Program-made: the position numbers and the translations under genes
Notes under the pieces: generated by a model
Told to the model about the DNA's origin: nothing
The model's database searches: none
The model's input: only the letters and a program-made list of their open reading frames with translations
DNA from: DATMXS01 sp050260275
GTDB taxonomy: Bacteria; Acidobacteriota; Terriglobia; Bryobacterales; Bryobacteraceae
Length of the DNA stretch: 15,378 nt
Assembly (NCBI GenBank): GCA_050260275.1
Contig: JBLNBX010000059.1
Location: forward strand, 1-15,378
Direction of reading: 5' to 3'
In this document: positions 1-8,391 of the stretch, in pieces
Position numbering within the stretch: position 1 is the stretch's first letter
How the letters are laid out: each line of letters begins with the position of its first letter

Positions 1-342
1 TTCAACGAAGGTATAGTATTGAGCACAAAGGCCGGAGTCGCCCCGGAGCTGATGCTGGAGATCCTGAACGCCAGCGCGGTGCGGTGCGGCCTAGTGTCGT
101 ATAAAGCCCCTTTCATCTTCAGGCGGGACTTTAGTACCAACTTCTCTTTGAAGTGGCTTCACAAGGACGTCGGGCTGATTCTGGAGTCGGGAGAGGAGCT
201 CGGTGTGCCTCTGCCGCTGACCGCCGTGGCGCAGCAGATGTACCGGGCAGGTCTGGCCGAAGGGCTGGGAGAAGAGGATATGTGTTCCAGTATCAAGGTG
301 ATGGAACAGTGGACAGGGGTCGAAGTGAAGGCCAGTGAGTGA
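1..342 (+). CDS. 3-hydroxyisobutyrate dehydrogenase-family oxidoreductase, C-terminal part (5' end outside window)
   Basis: The reading frame is open from base 1 and ends at TGA 340-342, so only about 113 C-terminal residues are present and the Rossmann domain lies off the left edge. The visible part matches the all-helical C-terminal domain of the 6-phosphogluconate dehydrogenase/3-hydroxyisobutyrate dehydrogenase superfamily: an FNEGI... helix, a central F-SLKWLHKDVGLILESG segment (the Lys-Asp helix typical of the family), then GVPLPLTAVAQQMY and a terminal acidic helix. Family members reduce or oxidise small beta-hydroxyacids (hydroxyisobutyrate, tartronate semialdehyde) with NAD(P); which substrate applies cannot be told from this fragment. 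An internal TTG at 19 is not the real start, because the fold requires upstream sequence. Confidence 0.85.
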   Translation, partial: FNEGIVLSTKAGVAPELMLEILNASAVRCGLVSYKAPFIFRRDFSTNFSLKWLHKDVGLILESGEELGVPLPLTAVAQQMYRAGLAEGLGEEDMCSSIKVMEQWTGVEVKASE

Positions 343-378
343 TTAACGAAAATCTTCCAAAAATGAGAATACAGATTT

Positions 379-405
379 TTGTTGCATTCGGGTGGTCGGT
401 ATACT
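379..405 (+). promoter_or_regulatory. Candidate sigma70-type promoter for the structured RNA at 412-510
   Basis: A good -10 hexamer, TATACT, is at 400-405. The best upstream -35-like element is TTGTTG at 379-384, with a short 15-base spacer (alternative TTGCAT at 382-387, 12-base spacer). Initiation about 7 bases after the -10 would start a transcript near 412, just before the first stem of the RNA. The -10 is convincing; the -35 is weak. Based on sequence inspection only. Confidence 0.35.
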
Positions 406-411
406 AGAATT

Positions 412-510
412 GGAAACAAGCCGGGGAGGCAACTCCCACCAAAGCGAGACTAACCTCTAAATTAAAGACCCCTGAAGCATCCTCCCCGGCACCCACCTAA
501 GGGGTTTTTC
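412..510 (+). ncRNA. Candidate structured RNA with interlocking helices (leader or small RNA)
   Basis: The gap between the dehydrogenase and the receiver gene contains two long complementary pairs. GCCGGGGAGG at 420-429 is the perfect 10-base complement of CCTCCCCGGC at 481-490. AAAGACCCCT at 464-473 pairs with AGGGGTTTTT at 500-509 over 10 positions with one G-U. The order is a-b-a'-b', so the helices form an H-type pseudoknot or are mutually exclusive. A third local hairpin, 424-428 with 433-437 closing a GCAA (GNRA) tetraloop, competes with the first helix. The last helix ends in a U-run (505-509), so it could act as an intrinsic terminator. I do not recognise a known riboswitch or ribozyme consensus here. 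It could be a small RNA, or a cis-regulatory leader of the receiver gene about 200 bases downstream. Confidence 0.4.
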
Positions 511-707
511 AGCAGGCAAGCGACAAACGGACCCGAAATAGTTGCATTTCTAAACCACTCTTCTTGCGTTTGGCGTAATATGCAGACCGGGCCTCACGGC
601 CAATGACCTCGATACGTCAGGCGTACAGGTGCGGCGGCGGGGGTGATTGCCGTCGGGCCCATCCGGAGGGGTTTGGATCTTGCCGTGGCGTTTTGCGGCT
701 TGAGATC

Positions 708-1148
708 ATGGGACTGCCCGCTATGCTTGAGGCACCCGATCTTCACATTCAGGAAGGGCAGCCGACCGTGCTCGTTGTCGACGACGAGCCCACGCTGGTC
801 GCGCTGGTCCGCACGATGCTGTGGCGCGCCGGCTTCACCGTGCTTGAGGCCACCGGTCCCGAGGAGGCGCTCCGGATAGCGTCCCGGACGCCGCACGTGG
901 ATGTGCTGCTTACCGATATCCTCATGCCGGGGATGAACGGCTACGAACTGGCGGCTCAACTGCGATCGAAGCGGCCGGAGATTAAGGTGCTGTTCATGTC
1001 CGGATATCGCGACCGGGCAATACTGGAGAGCACGGGCGTCGTGGTGGAGGATCTTTCACTGGTCCGCAAGCCCTTTACGCAGTACACCCTGGTGAGCCGC
1101 ATAGGCGAGCTGCTCGCGGATTCGCGGCCGAGCACTTCGAACACTTGA
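708..1148 (+). CDS. Stand-alone response-regulator receiver domain protein
   Basis: This is a CheY-like receiver of about 141-146 residues with no output domain. Numbered from the alternative ATG at 723, it shows the acidic pair D20/D21 (VLVVDDEP), phospho-acceptor D65 (LLTDILMPGMNG), the conserved S93 (LFMSGY) and K116 (VRKPF). All residues needed for phosphorylation are present. The LFMSGY...KPF spacing resembles receivers attached to hybrid histidine kinases more than chemotaxis CheY, so it is probably a phosphorelay intermediate. No kinase is adjacent. The start is uncertain: ATG 708 and ATG 723 are both plausible, neither with a strong ribosome site. The frame stays open back to 603, but those residues are low-complexity and unlike a receiver. 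It ends 2 bp from the stop of the opposing deacetylase gene. Confidence 0.88.
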   Translation: MGLPAMLEAPDLHIQEGQPTVLVVDDEPTLVALVRTMLWRAGFTVLEATGPEEALRIASRTPHVDVLLTDILMPGMNGYELAAQLRSKRPEIKVLFMSGYRDRAILESTGVVVEDLSLVRKPFTQYTLVSRIGELLADSRPSTSNT

Positions 1149-1150
1149 GG

Positions 1151-1936
1151 CTATAGGTCGCGGAAGGCCGCTGTACGGACACCAGCTTCGTCAAGCGCGG
1201 CTCTGACCTCGGCCGATGTCAGCGCCTCGAGTTCGCGTGCGCGGGATTCCTTCAGACGGGTCCGGGCGGCGAGAAGCCCCGCGCCACAGTGTCCCGGATG
1301 GCACATGAACTCAGTCGTTCCCTCGGGCAAGCGCCGGATGAGCGCGGCCAGTTCCGCGGTATGGAACCGGCCGGTGAGCTGGAAGCCGGCGAAATGATCG
1401 GTGGTCCGGCACCCGTTGCGGGCGAGCACGCGTTGGAAACGGCGGCGGGCGAATCCGAGCGAGCGCGCAACGGCGCGGACCGCGAGCGGCGCGCCGAACC
1501 CCGTCATCGGCAAGTCGAACGGGCGCCGGACCCAAGGTATCCCGAATTCTTTCGACAGCCGGGCCACGGCATCGAGCACCGGCGGCAGCAGGTGCGTGTG
1601 CTTGTGCGTGTCCAGGTGTGTCGGGCGAATGCCGGCGCTCAAGATACGCTCGATCTGCTGCCTGCACTGTTCATAGGGGCGGATGCGGCGCGCGGCCAGC
1701 GCGTTGACGAGCCCCGGGATGCCGTCCGGTAGCCCGGGCCCCTGAACCAGGGTCAGGTGGCACCCGACGTCGAGCGAGGGGTGCTCGCGGGCGAGGCGGA
1801 CGGCGTCGTCAAACGCGTCCCCGAGCGCCATCAGCGTCGTGGACGTGAGTATCCCGCGCTCGTGAGCTTCGATGATGCCGGCGTTCACGTCGTGCGTGAA
1901 GCCGAAATCGTCCGCATTTACAACAAGCAGCTTCAT
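1151..1936 (-). CDS. ChbG/HpnK (YdjC)-family carbohydrate deacetylase
   Basis: This 261-residue protein belongs to the YdjC/ChbG/HpnK deacetylase family. Members remove N-acetyl groups from amino sugars such as chitobiose, or act in hopanoid side-chain maturation (HpnK). The N-terminus carries NADDFG (7-12) with metal/catalytic Asp 9/10. A VGCHLTL motif supplies His60, and HLDTHKHTH (about 107-115) supplies the His cluster, which fits a divalent-metal (beta/alpha) barrel. No signal peptide is seen, so it is probably cytosolic. It is the last gene of the mla-like operon, 20 bp after the MCE gene, with a weak Shine-Dalgarno. The operon context suggests a glycolipid or envelope amino-sugar substrate; that is inference. 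ChbG and HpnK cannot be separated by eye, so no symbol is given. Confidence 0.82.
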   Translation of the reverse strand: MKLLVVNADDFGFTHDVNAGIIEAHERGILTSTTLMALGDAFDDAVRLAREHPSLDVGCHLTLVQGPGLPDGIPGLVNALAARRIRPYEQCRQQIERILSAGIRPTHLDTHKHTHLLPPVLDAVARLSKEFGIPWVRRPFDLPMTGFGAPLAVRAVARSLGFARRRFQRVLARNGCRTTDHFAGFQLTGRFHTAELAALIRRLPEGTTEFMCHPGHCGAGLLAARTRLKESRARELEALTSAEVRAALDEAGVRTAAFRDL

Positions 1937-1956
1937 CCGAAATCCAGGCGCGGCGC

Positions 1957-3030
1957 TCAGAACAGGGATACCTTGAAACGCAAGAACTTCTTCGGGTTCG
2001 CCCGAATGTCTCTGAGCAGAGCACGAAGTTCGTCCGTGGTTCCTGTCAGGTTATCGTAGAGCGCGCGGTTGACGACCAACTGTCCGATCGTGCCCTCTCC
2101 CTGGTTGATGCCTGTGAGCAGTTTGTCGAGCGACTCAGTGACACTGGCGATGCGCTGGTACAACTGGTCATCCGTCACCAGCTTGCCGGCTGTGCCCTTG
2201 CCCGAGCGGATGTCCTGGAGAATCACACGGAGTTCGGCGACGCTCGCCCGCGCCTCGTCATAGAGCGCCGGATTCTTGAGCAGTTGGCCGGCAGTGCCTT
2301 CGCCCTTCTGCAGGCCCGCGATCAAGGCATCGACGCCGGCGACGGCGCTGCGCGCCTCGTTGTAGAGCGCGTCATCGGAGAGCAGGCGGCCTATAGTCCC
2401 CTGGCCGCTCGTCATCGCGGTGGCTATCTTCTGATACTCGGCTATGGTGCTGACGAGACGGCTATAGAGCTCCTCGTCCACGATGAACTTGCCCACGTTG
2501 CCTTGACCACGTTCGATCATGGCGACGATTCTGTCGAGTCGCGCCAGGATCGCGTGCGCGGAGTCGAGGAGAGTGAAGCCGCGGCGCATGAGAGCTTCCA
2601 GCTCGGCGCTCGGTTCGCTGGGAAGCACAGCGCCCGGCTTCACGCGAGCCGGGCTCTGCCCCCGGTTGATGCTGATGAACTTGGAGCCCAGCACGCTCTC
2701 CGCGGCGACGCCGGCGATGGAATCGATCGGAATATCGCGGAGGTATCGCGTCCTGACCTCCAAGCGTATGCGGACGTACCTCCGCGGATCGTCAAGATTC
2801 GTGAGCTCGATGGTCGAGACGCTGCCGATGGGTATGCCGTTCAGTCTCACCGGCGCGCCGGTAGTCAGGCCGCCCGCGTCGTGCACGTAAGTATAAAGGG
2901 CCGCTCTCGATTCCCACAGGGGCGCCTGGCTGGTGAGGAGCCATATCAGGACCCCGAGGATCACCATGGCCGCGATGGCCATCAGCCCGACCCTCAGTTG
3001 CGCCCATCTAACTCTCCGCTGTGCCGGCAT
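1957..3030 (-). CDS. MlaD-like MCE-domain substrate-binding protein with 34-residue repeat tail
   Basis: This is the membrane-anchored lipid-binding subunit of an Mla/MCE ABC transporter. The 357 residues comprise a short basic N-terminus, one transmembrane segment (about 13-33), one MCE domain (about 40-125; GGLTTGAPVRLNGIPIG and GSKFISI motifs), then a helical tail with five repeats of a GxGTxGxLxxDxxLY motif. The repeat Gly falls at 175, 209, 243, 277 and 311, an exact 34-residue period, and the tail ends with NPKKFLRF near 345-352. I chose ATG 3030 because it lies 5 bases after the ATPase stop; the frame is open 33 bases further upstream, but that would overlap the ATPase. Homologous MCE proteins form hexamers facing the periplasm; the helical tail probably builds a barrel or needle. 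Confidence 0.9.
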   Translation of the reverse strand: MPAQRRVRWAQLRVGLMAIAAMVILGVLIWLLTSQAPLWESRAALYTYVHDAGGLTTGAPVRLNGIPIGSVSTIELTNLDDPRRYVRIRLEVRTRYLRDIPIDSIAGVAAESVLGSKFISINRGQSPARVKPGAVLPSEPSAELEALMRRGFTLLDSAHAILARLDRIVAMIERGQGNVGKFIVDEELYSRLVSTIAEYQKIATAMTSGQGTIGRLLSDDALYNEARSAVAGVDALIAGLQKGEGTAGQLLKNPALYDEARASVAELRVILQDIRSGKGTAGKLVTDDQLYQRIASVTESLDKLLTGINQGEGTIGQLVVNRALYDNLTGTTDELRALLRDIRANPKKFLRFKVSLF

Positions 3031-3035
3031 AGTAT

Positions 3036-3860
3036 CTACTCTTCGCGTCTCACGAACTTGCAAACGTAGGGGTCGGTGGACGCCTCCAGTTCGTCCAACG
3101 TCCCCTCGAACACCAGGGTTCCGTCGCGCAAAACCAGAAACCTGGTCTCGTTCTCGTCACCGCCGCTCCCTTCCATGATCCGCGCCTGCCCAATCGTTTG
3201 ATCGTAGCGCGCCGTGGCCAGGAAATGTCCGTCCTGGTAACGATGGGTCACAAGCATCGTTGTGGTGTTCCTGAGGTCGCGCTCCTTGACGATCAGGCCG
3301 ATGATGGTGAAAGCAGTGATCGGATCGAGTCCGGCGGTGGGCGAATCGTACAGCACCAGGCGCGGCTCTGTGACGATGGCGCGCGCGATTCCGACGCGGC
3401 GGCGCATGCCCCCGGACAACTCGCTCGGAAACTTGTCAAGCGTGTGATCCAGCTCGACAAACCGCAGCGCCTCCTCGGCCCGCATCCGGCGATCCTCCGG
3501 CGTGAGGTCAAAACCCTCGAGGTTGGCCAGAGGATAGGCGACGTTATCTTCGATGGTGAGCGAATCGAAAAGCCCGCCCTCCTGAAACAGCACGCCGATC
3601 CTGCTCCGGATCGCGAACAACTCCTGTTCGCGCATGGAGGTGATATCGTGTCCGAACACCCACACGCGGCCGGACTCGGGCCGCAGCAGACCAAGCGCCG
3701 TTTTCAACAGCACCGTCTTCCCGCTGCCGGCCGCGCCGAAGATGATCCGCGTGCCGCCCTCGGGCACCTCAAACGAAACGTCATTGAGCGCCAGAACGGC
3801 GTCCAGCCTGACGCTGACGTGCTCGAAGCGAAGAACAGGCTGTGCTTGTCCATTCCGCAT
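3036..3860 (-). CDS. MlaF-like ABC transporter ATP-binding protein (Walker B Glu replaced by Ser)
   Basis: This is a 274-residue ABC ATPase that would energise the MlaE-like permease. Motifs: Walker A GAAGSGKT (42-49), Q-loop Q93, signature LSGGM (148-152), Walker B LVLYD (168-172), D-loop AGLDP and H-loop His206. The residue after Walker B Asp172, normally the catalytic Glu, is Ser173 (YDSPTAGLDP), confirmed from the codon TCG. After the H-loop there is an insertion of roughly 25 residues before the final strand (FLVLRDGTLVFEG). The start ATG 3858-3860 overlaps the permease stop (TGATG), implying translational coupling. The frame stays open upstream, but that part is antisense-like Arg/His-rich sequence over the permease gene and was excluded. 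Confidence 0.92.
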   Translation of the reverse strand: MRNGQAQPVLRFEHVSVRLDAVLALNDVSFEVPEGGTRIIFGAAGSGKTVLLKTALGLLRPESGRVWVFGHDITSMREQELFAIRSRIGVLFQEGGLFDSLTIEDNVAYPLANLEGFDLTPEDRRMRAEEALRFVELDHTLDKFPSELSGGMRRRVGIARAIVTEPRLVLYDSPTAGLDPITAFTIIGLIVKERDLRNTTTMLVTHRYQDGHFLATARYDQTIGQARIMEGSGGDENETRFLVLRDGTLVFEGTLDELEASTDPYVCKFVRREE

Positions 3861-4618
3861 CAAATGCTCGTCGTGAAGATGCGCGTGATGAAGAAAGTCA
3901 CGAAGAAGATGGCGACGGAGGACACCACCACCGCCTGCGTCGTAGCGCGGCCTACTCCCTGAGTGCCTCCGGTGGTTCGCAGCCCGTAGTAGCATCCGAT
4001 GAGCGCGATCGCGAAAGCGAATGCCACGGGCTTGATCAGCCCTTGGGCGATATCGGAATACTCCAGCGCCTGCCAGGACATCGTCCAATACTGATCGGCG
4101 GGCAGCTTCAGGGAGAAGTAGGCGATAAGAAATCCGCCGAAGATGCCAACGAAATCGGCCAGGATGGTGAGCAGCGGCAGCACGAAGATGGTGGCCAGCA
4201 GGCGCGGAACCACGAGCTTCTTCACCGGGTCGGTACCCAGCGCGCGCATGGCGTCGATCTGCTCGGTTACTTTCATGGAGCCGAGTTCGCTGGCCATGCC
4301 GGAAGCGTTGCGCCCGGCAACGAGCAGCGCGGTTAGCACGGGGCCAAGCTCGCGCACAAGGCTGATGGCGACCACCTGGGAGGTCTGGCTGATGGCGCCA
4401 TAGGTCTGGAGCGCGCGGGCCATCTGCATGGCCATGACCGCTCCAGCGAAGAAGCCCATCATGACGACGATCGGAATGCTGCCGACGCCGATGATGTCCA
4501 TCTGTATGAAGATGTCATCGAAATAGTGGGGACGGCGCACGACGCCCTTCAGCGCCCGGCCAGTCAGGAAACAGAACTCCTGCACGCCAAGGACGGGCGA
4601 CTTCGCGAAATCGAACAA
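3860..4618 (-). CDS. MlaE-like ABC transporter permease
   Basis: This 252-residue integral membrane protein of the MlaE/YrbE family is the inner-membrane subunit of a lipid-trafficking ABC transporter. Seen: an N-terminal amphipathic part, several hydrophobic segments (about 45-70, 90-115, 150-180, 200-225, 230-250), and the family block LVRELGPVLTALLVAGRNASGMASELGSM, with the following EQIDAMRALGTDP coupling segment. Length and motifs are typical. The start is TTG (4616-4618), supported by a strong AAGGAG Shine-Dalgarno at 4627-4632 with 8-base spacing; no ATG precedes the conserved region. It is the first gene of the four-gene minus-strand operon. A possible -10 (TATGCT, plus 4646-4651) lies just upstream but lacks a clear -35. 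Confidence 0.93.
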   Translation of the reverse strand: MFDFAKSPVLGVQEFCFLTGRALKGVVRRPHYFDDIFIQMDIIGVGSIPIVVMMGFFAGAVMAMQMARALQTYGAISQTSQVVAISLVRELGPVLTALLVAGRNASGMASELGSMKVTEQIDAMRALGTDPVKKLVVPRLLATIFVLPLLTILADFVGIFGGFLIAYFSLKLPADQYWTMSWQALEYSDIAQGLIKPVAFAFAIALIGCYYGLRTTGGTQGVGRATTQAVVVSSVAIFFVTFFITRIFTTSI

Positions 4619-4816
4619 GTCGTCTGCTCCTTGTATTGCGATGGTAGCATAGCGATTTCAGCGGCCAGCGCCTTTGAACATCATTGCGCCGAACCAAAGG
4701 GAGCCTGCGTAGGAAGAAGATACTGCGCGGGTGTAAGGCGTTTTAGAGATGATGCCGCGGGCTGCGCGGGCGCGCCGGACGTGTGAAGCGGGGGAGTTTG
4801 CTGGAATTAGGGAGGA
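4619..4816. other. Intergenic region upstream of the mla-like operon
   Basis: No credible gene here: the open frames are short, Arg/Ala/Pro-rich and unlike proteins. It holds the Shine-Dalgarno of the permease (4627-4632) and must carry the operon promoter. The only -10-like element I see on the minus strand is TATGCT (plus 4646-4651). Confidence 0.5.
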
Positions 4817-4923
4817 GCGGGGCTGAAGCCCGCCCCCCCCCAATTGCGCTTGCGACGGGGGCGGCGGCAGGTTGAAGCCCGCCCCCCACACGAGCGCCTG
4901 CGACTGGAGGGCAGCCGCAGGCG
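4817..4923. repeat. Two-copy GC-rich tandem repeat (about 49-bp period) with hairpin
   Basis: Two imperfect copies lie in the intergenic region. Each has a TGAAGCCCGCCCCCC block (starting at 4824 and 4873) followed by a GCGC(T/C)TGCGAC block (4846-4856 and 4894-4904), then a GG-rich GGCnGCnGCAG block. The first copy has a run of nine C (4833-4841). The second copy forms a perfect 8-bp hairpin, CGCCTGCG 4895-4902 with CGCAGGCG 4916-4923. The shape resembles REP-type dispersed intergenic repeats; whether it recurs in the genome cannot be seen here. Confidence 0.6.
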
Positions 4924-4952
4924 ATGTGAGCACGCCGCAAGCGCTGGCGCGG

Positions 4953-4968
4953 GGCGCGCACGGCGCGC

Positions 4969-4969
<1 letters not shown>
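4953..4969 (-). terminator. GC hairpin immediately after cimA stop
   Basis: On the minus strand GGCGCGC-CGT-GCGCGCC forms a perfect 7-bp stem with a 3-base loop, starting at the cimA stop codon. There is no U-run after it, so it is not a textbook intrinsic terminator. It may stabilise the transcript end or pause polymerase. Confidence 0.35.
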
Positions 4970-6575
<1,606 letters not shown>

Positions 6576-6579
<4 letters not shown>

Positions 6580-6692
6580 AGATGATAGATGCATACAACG
6601 CCAGATTCAGATTCGGGCAATCGCCGCGGAGATGCGGAGCGGGCGCGCGTGCGCGGCCTGGCGCTTCCGCAACTCCACGGCGAGGTTCGCAT
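6576..6692 (-). CDS. Possible 38-codon linker ORF between ilvC and cimA
   Basis: A small frame starts at ATG 6692, 2 bases after the ilvC stop, and ends with TGA overlapping the cimA ATG (ATGA at 6579-6576). It would encode an Arg/Ser/Pro-rich peptide beginning MRTSPWSCGSARPRTRAR. It resembles no family I know and may be chance in GC-rich DNA. Its exact fit between the two genes is compatible with a coupling ORF that carries ribosomes into cimA, which lacks its own Shine-Dalgarno. Confidence 0.2.
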
Positions 6693-6694
6693 GA

Positions 6695-7738
<1,044 letters not shown>

Positions 7739-7805
7739 AGGTGAGATCAAAGCTCCGTATAGTGCGAGAGTACATAACCCGGGATAGAGCTGCCGGGCAC
7801 TGGTG

Positions 7806-8363
7806 TCATCGTTTATCTCCGGGGCGTGCGCCGGCCGCGGCCGCTTCGGCCTTGGACGTGGGTACGGGCGGAGACAGGCGCAACTTCTTCTGTTCGAGCG
7901 ATGCGGCGACGAGTCCCGAGCGGGTGACCTCGATATCGCCGTAGGCTCGCATCACATCCACAAACTCGTCGAGCTTTTCGGGGTCGCCGGTGGCCTCGAG
8001 AGCGAAGCCCTCGATGGAGGAATCCACCACGCGCGCGCCGAAGATCTCGGCTTCCTTAAGAATTGCCGTGCGCGACTCCATGCTGGAACGGACGCGCAGC
8101 AGGACCATCTCCCGTAGGACGGCCGGGCTCTCAGTGAGATCGATCGCCTGCAGGACGTTGATCAGCTTGTTCATCTGCTTCACAACCTGGGCGCGGAGCG
8201 CGGCGTCGACGTCGACAACGATGGTCATGCGGGAGAGAGAGGGGTCGTGCGTGCGCGCGACGGTGAGACTCTCGATATTGTACCCGCGGGCGCTTAGCAC
8301 GCCGGTGATGCGCATAAGAGCGCCGGGCTTGTTCTCGACAAGGAGCGAAATCACCTGGATCAT
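7806..8363 (-). CDS. ilvN: Acetolactate (acetohydroxyacid) synthase small, regulatory subunit
   Basis: This is the regulatory subunit that binds valine/isoleucine and activates the catalytic IlvB subunit. The 185 residues comprise an N-terminal ACT domain (about 1-75; SLLVENKPGALMRITGVLSARGYNIESLTV split around the effector-binding Gly-rich turn) and the typical C-terminal small-subunit domain (about 80-160; MVLLRV..., FGARVVDSSIEGFALEATGDPEKLDEF). A Pro/Ala-rich tail of about 20 residues follows. ATG 8363 is preceded by a GAGGA Shine-Dalgarno. It lies 28 bp after ilvB and 67 bp before ilvC, as expected for one transcript. Confidence 0.95.
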   Translation of the reverse strand: MIQVISLLVENKPGALMRITGVLSARGYNIESLTVARTHDPSLSRMTIVVDVDAALRAQVVKQMNKLINVLQAIDLTESPAVLREMVLLRVRSSMESRTAILKEAEIFGARVVDSSIEGFALEATGDPEKLDEFVDVMRAYGDIEVTRSGLVAASLEQKKLRLSPPVPTSKAEAAAAGARPGDKR

Positions 8364-8391
8364 AAGTTGTTCCTCTTCCTGCGCACGGCTA

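Noticed and set aside
412..510. Match of the structured RNA to known riboswitches (c-di-GMP, TPP, SAM, cobalamin, fluoride) or hammerhead/twister ribozymes
   Set aside because: None of the conserved core sequences I know for these classes is present, so it is reported only as an unclassified candidate.
2284..3069. 261-codon plus-strand open frame opposite the MCE gene
   Set aside because: Complement of a well-supported MCE protein with repeats; translation has no recognisable features.
3861..4088. N-terminal extension of the MlaF-like ATPase
   Set aside because: The extra 76 residues are Arg/His-rich, overlap the permease gene in another frame, and the TGATG overlap at 3860 gives a natural start.
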